DNA from: an uncultured Clostridia bacterium | Lineage (GTDB): Bacteria > Bacillota > Clostridia > Oscillospirales > CAG-272 | Direction of reading: 5' to 3' | Length of the DNA: 6,316 bases | Assembly: GCA_937892405.1 (NCBI GenBank) | Contig: CALAFS010000227.1 | Location: 1-6,316 of the forward strand | Shown here: piece after piece, positions 1-5,835 of the stretch | How positions within the stretch are numbered: the first letter of the stretch is position 1 | Layout of the letters: each line of letters begins with the position of its first letter | The notes under the pieces: model-generated | Database searches by the model: none | Seen by the model: the letters and a program-made list of their open reading frames with translations, nothing else | Told to the model about the DNA's origin: nothing | Program-made: the position numbers and the translations under genes

Positions 1-15
1 AATGGCGGCGAAAGC

Positions 16-34
16 GGGCGACCGATGGTCGCCC
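16..34. repeat. GC-rich palindrome, probable edge of an interspersed repeat
   Basis: The arms GGGCGACC (16-23) and GGTCGCCC (27-34) are perfect reverse complements around a 3-nt loop GAT, followed by CCTACG. From general familiarity, short GC-rich hairpins next to CCCTACG-like ends are common intergenic repeats in Oscillospirales genomes. Membership in such a family is inferred, because only one copy lies in the window and the left flank is cut off. Confidence 0.4.
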
Positions 35-140
35 CTACGATGGAAGCGAGCGAAAGCACCTCGAAAGGACGCATGCGATACCGAAGGCGGAAAAATATAA
101 AAGTCAGAAAAGAGAAAACAAACGACCTCTTATTGCCTCA

Positions 141-164
141 TTCTGAATTCATAATTCTGAATTC
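141..164. repeat. Direct repeat of TTCTGAATTC, 14-bp period
   Basis: The 10-mer TTCTGAATTC occurs at 141-150 and again at 155-164, separated by ATAA. Each copy contains the palindrome GAATTC. It directly abuts the 16-bp tandem repeat to its right, so the two form one AT-rich repeat patch between the upstream sequence and the pfkA terminator. No coding potential is visible. Confidence 0.6.
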
Positions 165-220
165 TTCATTCGATAACTTCTTCATTCGTTAAGTTCTTCA
201 TTCGATAACTTCTTCCTTCG
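162..220. repeat. 16-bp tandem repeat, about 3.7 copies
   Basis: Units are TTCTTCATTCGATAAC (162-177), TTCTTCATTCGTTAAG (178-193), TTCTTCATTCGATAAC (194-209) and a partial TTCTTCCTTCG (210-220). Copies 1 and 3 are identical, and copy 2 differs at two positions within its last six bases. The last partial unit runs into the left arm of the pfkA terminator. The rest of 1-218 shows no convincing ORF, promoter or RNA gene on either strand. Confidence 0.8.
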
Positions 221-258
221 CAAAAAAAGAACCGGGGATTTCCCGGTTCTTTTTTGCG
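219..258 (-). terminator. Rho-independent terminator of pfkA (symmetrical)
   Basis: The hairpin pairs 219-236 with 242-258 around a 5-nt loop: an 8-bp GC-rich core (GAACCGGG / CCCGGTTC) flanked by an A-tract and a T-tract of 7 and 6 bases, then CGC/GCG. Read on the minus strand it ends in seven Ts and begins just past the pfkA stop codon. Because A- and T-tracts flank both sides it could stop transcription from either direction. Confidence 0.9.
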
Positions 259-259
259 A

Positions 260-1327
260 TCAAAGACCGATACGGGTCTCCATCTCGTAGAGTTCTTTCA
301 TCTTCTGGCGCTTCTCTTCGACATGGGCGCGCATCTTCTCGAGCTGGTGCTCGGTGAAGCCGTCGAGGTCGCCGTCCTTCAGCTTGTTCTTATACATGCG
401 GTCGAGGATCAGGGCGTAGCGGATATCGGTCGCGACGATCTTGCCGTGACGCTCGCAGATGACGATGTCGGAATGTCCCTTCAGGAGCTCGTCCACGGCG
501 AACACGCCCATCTGCGACGACATGACGCGGTCGCGGAGAGTGGGATTGCCGCCTCTGACGATGTGAGCGAAGCGGGCGAAGCGTGCCTCGACCCCCGTCA
601 CCTTTTCGAGGCGCTCGGTGAGTCCCGGTGCGTAGTCCGAGCCGACGCCCTCGGAGACGATGATGATGAAGTTCCGCTTGCCGAGCGCTCTCGACTTCTC
701 GACCTTCTCGAAGAGAGCCTGCTCATCAAAGGGCATGAATTCCGGAATCACGACGGCGGTCGCGCCGGAGGCAATGCCGGTATTCAGGGCAATGTCGCCT
801 GCCCCGCGTCCCATGACCTCGATGACACTGGCGCGGGCGTGCGACTCACAGGTGTCACGGAGCTTGTCGACAAGCTCGATGACGGTGTTCATCGCGGTGT
901 CGTAGCCGATCGTGTGATCGGTGGATGTAATATCGTTGTCGATGGTGCCGGGGAGTCCGACGCAGGGGATCCCGTGCATCGTCAGGTCGGTCGCACCGCG
1001 GAAGGTGCCGTCACCGCCGATGGCGACGATGCCGTCGATACCGAACTTCTCGCAAGTCTCGACCGCGCGGCGCATGCCCTCCTCGGTCTTGAACTCGGGG
1101 CAACGGTCGGAATAGAGGATCGTGCCGCCTTTATTGATAATATTGGAAACGTCGCGGATCGCGAGCGGGCGGATATCGCCGTCGATCAGTCCCGAGTAAC
1201 CTCTGTAAATTCCCATGACCTCAACGCCGGCGGTGATTGCCGCACGCGCCACGGCGCGAATCGCCGCGTTCATTCCGGGGGCGTCTCCGCCGGAGGTCAA
1301 AACACCGATTCTTCTGAAAGTTTTCAT
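260..1327 (-). CDS. pfkA: ATP-dependent 6-phosphofructokinase
   Basis: This cytoplasmic enzyme phosphorylates fructose 6-phosphate to fructose 1,6-bisphosphate, the committed step of glycolysis. The 355-residue product has the full PFK fold signature: GGDAPGMN (13-20), IGGDGTF (103-109), PGTIDND (126-132), SHARASVIEVMGR (162-174) and HIVRGGNPT (255-263). By alignment from memory, D130 matches the E. coli base D127, R165, R174, R249, H255 and R258 match substrate-binding residues, and R24 and R28 match effector-site R21 and R25. Gly at 107 and 127 (E. coli G104, G124) points to ATP rather than pyrophosphate as donor. It is about 35 residues longer than E. coli PfkA; the extra length is mostly a charged, probably helical C-terminal tail (about 326-350). 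The start is fixed by GAGGTG five bases upstream of ATG. It is transcribed divergently from the mgsA-like gene. Confidence 0.97.
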   Translation of the reverse strand: MKTFRRIGVLTSGGDAPGMNAAIRAVARAAITAGVEVMGIYRGYSGLIDGDIRPLAIRDVSNIINKGGTILYSDRCPEFKTEEGMRRAVETCEKFGIDGIVAIGGDGTFRGATDLTMHGIPCVGLPGTIDNDITSTDHTIGYDTAMNTVIELVDKLRDTCESHARASVIEVMGRGAGDIALNTGIASGATAVVIPEFMPFDEQALFEKVEKSRALGKRNFIIIVSEGVGSDYAPGLTERLEKVTGVEARFARFAHIVRGGNPTLRDRVMSSQMGVFAVDELLKGHSDIVICERHGKIVATDIRYALILDRMYKNKLKDGDLDGFTEHQLEKMRAHVEEKRQKMKELYEMETRIGL

Positions 1328-1332
1328 TTTTT

Positions 1333-1338
1333 CACCTC
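1333..1338 (-). promoter_or_regulatory. Ribosome binding site of pfkA
   Basis: Read on the minus strand, GAGGTG lies five A residues before the ATG at 1327. It supports the chosen start and leaves a leader of about 35 bases from the predicted promoter. Confidence 0.8.
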
Positions 1339-1368
1339 ATGAACTTGCTTTTTTCTTTACCATGGGAT

Positions 1369-1397
1369 ATTATACTACAACTTTTTCATTTTTACAA
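1369..1397 (-). promoter_or_regulatory. Sigma-A promoter of pfkA
   Basis: On the minus strand, TTGTAA (1397-1392) and TATAAT (1374-1369) are separated by 17 bp. The -10 is a perfect match and the -35 matches four of six consensus bases. It lies in AT-rich DNA about 40 bp upstream of the pfkA start. Its -35 is about 41 bp from the dyad at 1438-1452, which could therefore affect both divergent promoters. Confidence 0.75.
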
Positions 1398-1437
1398 TCC
1401 TATTTTCAAAAAATTTATGGGATTTTCTACAAAAAAT

Positions 1438-1452
1438 ATCGGGAATCCCGAT
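1438..1452. promoter_or_regulatory. Candidate operator dyad over the mgsA -35
   Basis: ATCGGGA-A-TCCCGAT is a perfect inverted repeat with 7-bp arms around one central base. Its last base is the first base of the mgsA -35 hexamer, so a bound dimeric regulator would interfere with RNA polymerase there. It is GC-rich inside an otherwise AT-rich gap. The regulator is unknown. Confidence 0.5.
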
Positions 1453-1480
1453 TGACAAAAAGACAGTGTCGTGCTATAAT
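1452..1480 (+). promoter_or_regulatory. Perfect-consensus promoter of the mgsA-like gene
   Basis: TTGACA (1452-1457), a 17-bp spacer and TATAAT (1475-1480) match the sigma-A/sigma-70 consensus exactly, with TGC directly before the -10 as an extended -10 element. Such a strong core promoter is likely to need repression or later-level control. Dyads overlap both its -35 and its -10/start region. The expected start near 1487 gives a leader of about 70 bases. Confidence 0.92.
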
Positions 1481-1494
1481 ATACCCAGTATATT
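1478..1494. promoter_or_regulatory. Candidate operator dyad over the mgsA -10 and start site
   Basis: AATATAC-CCA-GTATATT is a perfect inverted repeat with 7-bp arms and a 3-bp centre. It overlaps the last three bases of the -10 and covers the predicted start site. The arms are AT-rich, so chance is more likely than for the GC-rich dyad at 1438-1452. A shorter dyad, GACA-G-TGTC (1462-1470), lies in the spacer between them. Confidence 0.35.
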
Positions 1495-1520
1495 CTCTGA
1501 CAACAGGAAAATATCTACCG

Positions 1521-1535
1521 CTCCGGGCACCGGAG
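1521..1535 (+). promoter_or_regulatory. Leader hairpin upstream of mgsA
   Basis: CTCCGG (1521-1526) pairs perfectly with CCGGAG (1530-1535) around the loop GCA. Its CTCC could instead pair with the GGAGG of the ribosome binding site, and its GGAG with the CTCC next to the start codon, so alternative leader folds are possible. No known riboswitch is recognised. Confidence 0.35.
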
Positions 1536-1543
1536 ACGCGGAA

Positions 1544-1556
1544 GGGAGGATCCTCC
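1544..1556 (+). promoter_or_regulatory. Ribosome binding site inside a 12-bp palindrome
   Basis: GGGAGGA (1544-1550) lies six bases before the ATG at 1557 and decides that start. The sequence GGAGGATCCTCC (1545-1556) is a perfect palindrome, so GGAG can fold onto CTCC across a 4-nt GATC loop, or two transcripts can pair, either of which would hide the site. Confidence 0.75.
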
Positions 1557-1997
1557 ATGGATATCGCGATCATCGCCGATGACAACAAAAAAGAGCTGAT
1601 GGCACAGTTCTGCATTGCCTATTGCGGAATTCTGAGCCGGCACCATCTCTGTGCCACGCACATTACGGGAAAATATATCGCCGATGCCACGGGGCTCGAG
1701 ATCGAGACCTTCCTCGCCGGGCATGCCGGCGGTGCAGAGCAGATCGCCTCGCGCATCTCCTTCAATGAGATTGATGTTCTCTTCTACTTCCGCAGCACCG
1801 ACCCCGAGAAGGTGCCGAGCGAAGCGGAGCTGAGTATTCTCCGCCTCTGCGATGTCTACAATATCCCCGTCGCGACGAATATCGCGACTGCCGAAGTGCT
1901 GGTGATGGCGCTGGAAAAAGGCAGTCTCGACTGGCGCGAGCTGATTAACCCGCACAGCGAATACAATCTTCGTAAACGGAACCGCCGCAGCGTCTGA
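1557..1997 (+). CDS. mgsA: Methylglyoxal synthase family protein with altered active site
   Basis: MgsA converts dihydroxyacetone phosphate to methylglyoxal and phosphate, bypassing lower glycolysis when phosphate is limiting. The 146-residue product matches Firmicutes MgsA over its whole length, clearest at IAIIADD (3-9), ATHITG (33-38), ATGLEIETFLAG (44-55), RLCDVYNIPVATNIATAE (96-113) and the DWREL tail (125-129). Catalytic positions differ. Aligned from memory with E. coli MgsA, H19-D20 is D8-D9, the loop GTTG is HITG, the base D71 in GGDQQ is A60 in GGAEQ, S65 is A54, and the DP..VPH segment carrying H98 reads DPEKVPS (82-88). K12 and T37 of the phosphate site appear kept. It may thus be an inactive or changed-function paralogue, perhaps a phosphate or triose-phosphate sensor. 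The family call is firm; the enzyme activity is not. It is divergent from pfkA. Confidence 0.85.
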   Translation: MDIAIIADDNKKELMAQFCIAYCGILSRHHLCATHITGKYIADATGLEIETFLAGHAGGAEQIASRISFNEIDVLFYFRSTDPEKVPSEAELSILRLCDVYNIPVATNIATAEVLVMALEKGSLDWRELINPHSEYNLRKRNRRSV

Positions 1998-2016
1998 CGA
2001 CCTGCGCACAACCCGA

Positions 2017-2064
2017 CGCCGACACCGCCGCTCCTGCCGAGACCGCGGTGCCGGCGCCTTGCTT
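2017..2064 (+). terminator. Weak terminator or attenuator after mgsA
   Basis: Positions 2017-2028 can pair with 2045-2056, giving 11 bp with one A-C mismatch and a 16-nt loop, followed by CCTTGCTTTTA. The stem is stable but the T-tract is late and broken, so it would be leaky at best. It may separate mgsA from the downstream operon partly, or mean nothing in such GC-rich sequence. Confidence 0.25.
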
Positions 2065-2083
2065 TTATCCGATGGAGGTGCCT

Positions 2084-2509
2084 ATGGCAGAAGAGAATAT
2101 CCGTCTCCTACTCCGCTCCGAGATCTCGGACGACGGAAGCCAGGAGCGCGAGCTTGACGAGCGCTCTCTGCCCGGAGTGCTCCGCGCGAGGGGCGGCAGC
2201 TTCCTCCTCACCTACACCGAGGCGGGCGAGGGCGGCGAGGTGCAAAGCGAGCTCCTCTGCACCGACGGGAAAATCCGTCTTTGCCGCCGCGGCGCGATCC
2301 GCTCGGAGATTCTCTTCTCCGAAGGCGGGGTGCACCGCTCCCTCTACGAGATCCCGCCCTATCGCTTTGACATGGTCGTCACGACCGAGGGCATACGCTA
2401 CGCCTTTGACGGCGGCGCGGGCGAGATCGACCTCATCTACCGCACCGAGCTCGGAGGTGCCCTGCGGCACTGTCGGCTCACCCTGCGTGTGAGTCCCGAC
2501 GACCGTTAA
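2084..2509 (+). CDS. DUF1934 (YwiB-like) beta-barrel protein
   Basis: The 141-residue product is recognised as a DUF1934 protein, the family of B. subtilis YwiB, thought to form a small lipocalin-like beta-barrel; no reaction is established. Visible family features are LLTYTE (41-46), the run after IRLCRRGAIRSEILFSEGG (64-82), an aromatic/proline turn EIPPYRFDMVVTTEGI (89-104), then EIDLIYRTE (114-122) with a final beta strand. There is no signal peptide or membrane segment, so it is cytoplasmic. I chose the ATG at 2084 because GGAGG (2074-2078) lies five bases before it; an upstream GTG at 2048 has no such site. It lies 86 bp after mgsA and 21 bp before holA, suggesting cotranscription with holA. 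Confidence 0.83.
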   Translation: MAEENIRLLLRSEISDDGSQERELDERSLPGVLRARGGSFLLTYTEAGEGGEVQSELLCTDGKIRLCRRGAIRSEILFSEGGVHRSLYEIPPYRFDMVVTTEGIRYAFDGGAGEIDLIYRTELGGALRHCRLTLRVSPDDR

Positions 2510-2530
2510 GACTTTCAGAAAGGAGACGCC

Positions 2531-3556
2531 GTGGAACAGAAGGATTTCCGCGACAGGATCGCGAAGGACCCGAAGGGGTGGTACCTCTTCGTCGGCGAAG
2601 AAGAATACTTAAAGCGCTATCACGCCTCCCTCCTCCGCGAGAAGATCGTGACCGACGCGGCGTTCGCGCCCTTCAATCACCTTGTCTTCGACGGACCCGA
2701 GATTGATGTGCCGAAGCTCTCCGACGCGATCAAGGCGCCGCCGATGATGAGCGACTACAAGCTCGTCGAATGGCGCTATCCCGACTTTGAGCACATGAAG
2801 GAGAGCGTGCGGGGGGCGGTCGACGACCTCGCCCCGCTGAAAGAAGAATTTTCCTACACCGTCCTCCTGCTCTCTGCGACGGCGGACGGCTTTGACCCCG
2901 GGACGGCGAAGCGACCGAGCAAGCTCGCGACAAGGTACGGCAAGCTCTTCGACATTGTACCTTTCCCGAAGTCGACCGACGCCCAGCTGCTCGGCTGGCT
3001 GAAACGGCACTTCGACGCGGAGGGGATCCGCACCGACGCCGACTCCCTGCGCGCCCTCGTGTTCCGCTCGGGGCACCTGATGGACATTCTCATCGGGGAG
3101 GTGGAAAAGCTCGCCGCCTATCTGAAGGCGAACGGCAGAGACACCCTGACCCCCGCCGATGTGGAGGCGGTCGCCTCCTCCACGCTCGAGTGCGACACCT
3201 TCGCGCTCTCCAATGCGGTTATCGACCGCAACCGCGCCCTTGCCTTCCGCGCCCTGCTCGAGATGAAGAGAGAGCGCACCGATCCCGCCGTCCTTATCGG
3301 GATGCTGACCCGCACTTACAGCGAGCTTGTCTCGGTGGCACTGCTCTCCGACGAGGGGGCGGATGCCCCGGCGATCGAGGCGGCGCTGAAAATCCCCGCC
3401 TTCAAGGTGCGCATGTACCTTCGCACCGTCAAGTCCCATGGCGTCCCGCGCCTTGTCGCGGCGCTGGATTCTCTGACGAAAGTCGATGCCGCCTCCAAGC
3501 TCGGCGGTGTGGACGGCTATGCCGCCGTGGAACTGTTTCTCGCGCAAAATCTTTGA
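2531..3556 (+). CDS. holA: DNA polymerase III delta subunit
   Basis: HolA is the clamp-loader subunit that opens the beta sliding clamp and works with DnaX and delta-prime at the replication fork. The 341-residue length is normal for the family. An N-terminal AAA+-like domain without a Walker P-loop starts with YLFVGEEEYLKRY (18-30), followed by FNHLVFDG (48-55) and PMMSDYKLVEW (71-81). The lid-like middle has HLMDILIGEVEKLAAY (182-197) and LECDTFALSNAVIDRN (219-234), and the C-terminal helical collar has the conserved KVDAASKLGG (317-326). The missing P-loop is normal for delta. The start is a GTG at 2531 because AAAGGAG (2519-2525) is placed five bases upstream. It follows the DUF1934 gene by 21 bp. 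Codon use and GC match the neighbours. Confidence 0.94.
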   Translation: MEQKDFRDRIAKDPKGWYLFVGEEEYLKRYHASLLREKIVTDAAFAPFNHLVFDGPEIDVPKLSDAIKAPPMMSDYKLVEWRYPDFEHMKESVRGAVDDLAPLKEEFSYTVLLLSATADGFDPGTAKRPSKLATRYGKLFDIVPFPKSTDAQLLGWLKRHFDAEGIRTDADSLRALVFRSGHLMDILIGEVEKLAAYLKANGRDTLTPADVEAVASSTLECDTFALSNAVIDRNRALAFRALLEMKRERTDPAVLIGMLTRTYSELVSVALLSDEGADAPAIEAALKIPAFKVRMYLRTVKSHGVPRLVAALDSLTKVDAASKLGGVDGYAAVELFLAQNL

Positions 3557-3612
3557 TTTTGAAAACGAATGTTTGCAAATTACAACAAAAGTATTTCTAA
3601 GAGGTAATATTT

Positions 3613-4188
3613 ATGAAAAAGATCATAGCACTTCTTCTCGCCCTTCTCTGCTTTGCTCCCGTCCTTTCTTCCTGCGGCGAAGACGAGCTCCCCGACCGTC
3701 CCGAGGTGGAAATCAAGGTCAAAGACTTCGGCACGATCCGTGTGGAGCTCCGCCACGATCAGGCGCCCATCACGGTGGAAAACTTCATTTCCCTCGCGGA
3801 GAGCGGGTTCTATGACGGACTGACCTTTCACAGAATCATGCAGAGCTTCATGATTCAGGGCGGCGACCCGAAGGGCAACGGCACCGGCGGCTCGGACAAG
3901 ACCATCAAGGGAGAGTTCCGTGCCAACGGCGTGAACAACACGCTGACGCATCTGCGCGGCACCATCTCGATGGCGCGCTCTTCCGCCTATGACTCCGCGT
4001 CCTCGCAGTTCTTCATCTGCAACGCGGACAGCACCTTCCTCGACGGCAATTATGCCGCCTTCGGTTATGTCACCGAGGGCATGGATGTCGTGGACGCGAT
4101 CACCGAATACGCGAGAAAGCTCGGCTACACCGAGACCGTGCCGAAGGAAGATCAGCCGGTCATCGAGTCGATCCGCCGCGTCAAATAA
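3613..4188 (+). CDS. Cyclophilin-type peptidyl-prolyl isomerase lipoprotein
   Basis: This protein catalyses cis-trans isomerisation of Xaa-Pro bonds and probably assists folding outside the membrane. The 191-residue precursor has a lipoprotein signal: KK at 2-3, a hydrophobic stretch (4-17) and lipobox LSSC with the lipidated cysteine at 21. A short linker (22-31) leads to a complete cyclophilin domain: FHRIMQSFMIQGGDP (72-86), MARSS (120-124), SSQFFI (130-135), DGNYAAFG (144-151). R74, F79, Q82 and Q132-F133 match human CypA R55, F60, Q63 and Q111-F112. The CypA tryptophan W121 is F142 here, as is common in bacterial forms with weak cyclosporin binding. GAGGT (3601-3605) lies seven bases before ATG. 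It starts 56 bp after holA, in an AT-rich gap where I find no good promoter, so cotranscription with holA is likely. Confidence 0.94.
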   Translation: MKKIIALLLALLCFAPVLSSCGEDELPDRPEVEIKVKDFGTIRVELRHDQAPITVENFISLAESGFYDGLTFHRIMQSFMIQGGDPKGNGTGGSDKTIKGEFRANGVNNTLTHLRGTISMARSSAYDSASSQFFICNADSTFLDGNYAAFGYVTEGMDVVDAITEYARKLGYTETVPKEDQPVIESIRRVK

Positions 4189-4202
4189 TTTTCCGTCCGG
4201 CA

Positions 4203-4230
4203 GGGCGGCGCACCGTCGTCGCCCGTCTTT
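4203..4230 (+). terminator. Possible weak terminator between prolyl isomerase gene and asnA
   Basis: GGGCGGCG (4203-4210) pairs with CGTCGCCC (4217-4224), including one G-U pair, across a 6-nt loop and is followed by GTCTTT. The short T-tract makes it at best a partial terminator. No convincing promoter is visible between it and asnA, which argues for read-through. Confidence 0.35.
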
Positions 4231-4270
4231 CATACTCTGACAATATTGATTCCGACCGAAGGAGCTTCTC

Positions 4271-5278
4271 ATGAACCGCATCGAAATTCCGAAGGGGTAC
4301 CATTCCCCGCTCGACCTTTACCGCACGCAGAAAGCGATTTCCTTTATCAAACGCACCTTTCAGGATCGCCTCGCCGAGGCGCTGAATCTGAAGCGCGTCT
4401 CCGCGCCCCTTTTCGTCACGGAAAATTCGGGGCTGAACGACGATCTGAACGGTGTGGAGCGCCCCGTCTCCTTTGACATTCCCGCCGTGGGAAGCGCGGC
4501 GCAGGTCGTCCACTCCCTCGCGAAGTGGAAGCGCCTCGCCCTGAAGGAATATCACTTCTATGTCGGCAACGGACTCTATACCGATATGAACGCGATCCGC
4601 CGCGACGAAGAGCTTGACAATCTCCATTCGATCTATGTCGACCAGTGGGACTGGGAAAAGGTCATCACAAGAGAAGACCGCAACCTCGACACGCTGAAGG
4701 CGATCGCCGAGACGATCGTCGGCGTCATCTGCGACACGAGCGACCTGCTCCGCGTCGACTACCCCGAGATCCCGGTGAAGCTCTCGCGGGACATGGCGGC
4801 GATCACGACCGAAGAACTCCTCGCGCTCTACCCCACCCTCACGCCGAAGGAGAGAGAGGACGCCTTTCTGAAAGAGCACGGCACCGCACTCATCATGCAG
4901 ATCGGCGGAAAGCTCTCGGACGGGAAGCCGCACGACGGCAGAGCGCCCGACTATGACGACTGGACGCTCAACGGCGATATTCTCTTCTACAATTCCGTGC
5001 TCGGGCACGCGATCGAGATCTCCTCGATGGGGATCCGCGTCGACGAAGAAGCCCTCGCCCGCCAGCTGAAGCTCGCGGGGTGCGAAGAGCGAAAGAACCT
5101 GCCCTTTCACCGCATGCTCCTCGACGGCGAGCTGCCGCTGACCGTCGGCGGCGGCATCGGGCAGTCCCGCCTCTGCATGCTCCTGATGGGGCGCGCCCAC
5201 ATCGGCGAGGTGCAGTCGAGCATCTGGGACAGAAACACCGTCGAAAAGTGCCGTGAAGCCGGCGTTATGTTGCTGTGA
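4271..5278 (+). CDS. asnA: Aspartate-ammonia ligase (asparagine synthetase A)
   Basis: AsnA makes asparagine from aspartate, ATP and free ammonia, releasing AMP and pyrophosphate; it belongs to the class II aminoacyl-tRNA synthetase fold superfamily and does not use glutamine. The 335-residue length is typical. Signature segments are MNAIRRDE (106-113), VDQWDWEK (123-130), HDGRAPDYDDW (221-231), LNGDI (233-237), SSMGIRVD (251-258), the class II-like motif LTVGGGIGQSR (290-300) and GEVQSSIW (312-319). AAGGAG (4259-4264) lies six bases upstream of ATG. It is 82 bp after the prolyl isomerase gene and is closed by a strong hairpin at 5318. No operator resembling an AsnC or nitrogen-control site was recognised. 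Confidence 0.97.
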   Translation: MNRIEIPKGYHSPLDLYRTQKAISFIKRTFQDRLAEALNLKRVSAPLFVTENSGLNDDLNGVERPVSFDIPAVGSAAQVVHSLAKWKRLALKEYHFYVGNGLYTDMNAIRRDEELDNLHSIYVDQWDWEKVITREDRNLDTLKAIAETIVGVICDTSDLLRVDYPEIPVKLSRDMAAITTEELLALYPTLTPKEREDAFLKEHGTALIMQIGGKLSDGKPHDGRAPDYDDWTLNGDILFYNSVLGHAIEISSMGIRVDEEALARQLKLAGCEERKNLPFHRMLLDGELPLTVGGGIGQSRLCMLLMGRAHIGEVQSSIWDRNTVEKCREAGVMLL

Positions 5279-5317
5279 CTTCCGGACGGCAATCAAAGAA
5301 AAGAAGCCATGGATAAA

Positions 5318-5370
5318 AAATCTCCGCAAAAAGCAAAGAATAGTTTGCTTTTTGCGGAGATTTATTTATG
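5318..5370. terminator. Perfect bidirectional terminator between asnA and lipoprotein gene
   Basis: Twenty bases (5318-5337) pair perfectly with 5344-5363 around the loop GAATAG. Reading plus, the stem ends in TTTATTTAT; reading minus, it ends in six Ts and TAT. It can therefore end both asnA and the convergent lipoprotein transcript. The 90 bases from here to the lipoprotein stop codon hold nothing recognisable. Confidence 0.92.
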
Positions 5371-5453
5371 GGCGCGATTCCGGCGTCCTGTGGCGGGTGC
5401 CTTTTATTTTCACTTATGCGGCGGCATTGTGTTTCGCTTTTTATCCAAACCGT

Positions 5454-5831
5454 TTAACGGTTGAAAGGAATATCCGCGATCCACGCGGACTTGCCGTAGA
5501 CGACGGTGTTCCCCGATTGTGCCATGTCATACTGCGAAGCGCTGAACTTCGTATAGACAATCTCGGCGTCCGCCGCGCTCTCGAATTCGACAAGATACGC
5601 GTATTGCGTCTGCGACTTAAAGTGGCAGGCTCTCGAGATTCCCTTTTCGAGCCCGAGCTTTGAAAACCTCGTTTCAAACTCCGCAAGTTCGGAAGACGAA
5701 AGCTCGCTTTTGCTCATGTTCGACTTTTCGAGCTCCTCCTTGGCGATCTCGTACGGCGTCTTTTCCCCTCCGCAGGAAACCAAGCAAAATACCATGCAAA
5801 GACAAAGTAAAAATGCCGTCAGTTTTTTCAT
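5454..5831 (-). CDS. Small lipoprotein of unknown function
   Basis: I do not recognise the family. The 125-residue precursor has MKK, a cysteine-rich hydrophobic segment (4-17) and lipobox LVSC with the lipidated cysteine at 20, so it should be anchored outside the membrane. Residues 22-50 are charged and serine-rich, probably a flexible or helical linker (EELEKSNMSKSELSSSEL). The rest (51-125) looks like one compact alpha/beta unit: YAYLVEFES (78-86), a helix AADAEIVYTKFSASQ (86-100), then NTVVYGKSAWIAD (108-120), a beta-alpha-beta order seen in many small Firmicutes lipoproteins. One cysteine (69) remains in the mature domain. The start is set by AAGGAGG five bases upstream of the ATG at 5831; the reading frame extends farther upstream but through the promoter. 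It stands alone between asnA and the tRNA gene. Confidence 0.82.
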   Translation of the reverse strand: MKKLTAFLLCLCMVFCLVSCGGEKTPYEIAKEELEKSNMSKSELSSSELAEFETRFSKLGLEKGISRACHFKSQTQYAYLVEFESAADAEIVYTKFSASQYDMAQSGNTVVYGKSAWIADIPFNR

Positions 5832-5835
5832 ATTT

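Noticed and set aside
162..220. CRISPR array
   Set aside because: The 16-bp units are directly contiguous with no spacers, and no cas gene is present.
254..1342. Long plus-strand open frame opposite pfkA
   Set aside because: It is a shadow of a GC-rich gene: no family motifs, no ribosome binding site and biased composition, while the opposite strand encodes a complete PfkA.
1215..1556. N-terminal extension of the mgsA reading frame starting upstream
   Set aside because: It would run antisense through the pfkA start, both promoters and the leader; the ribosome binding site and family alignment place the start at 1557.
2609..3547. 312-residue minus-strand open frame opposite holA
   Set aside because: Composition artefact of GC-rich codons; holA on the plus strand is complete and has a proper start signal.
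3557..3612. Separate promoter for the prolyl isomerase gene
   Set aside because: The gap is AT-rich, but TTGAAA and TTGCAA candidates have no acceptable -10 at usable spacing; the best one would put the start site past the ATG.
4225..4270. Separate promoter for asnA
   Set aside because: CATACT and AATATT resemble a -10 but no -35-like hexamer lies 16-18 bp upstream.
4181..5329. 382-residue minus-strand open frame opposite asnA
   Set aside because: The plus strand encodes full AsnA with all motifs; the antisense frame crosses the terminator stem and has no recognisable domain.
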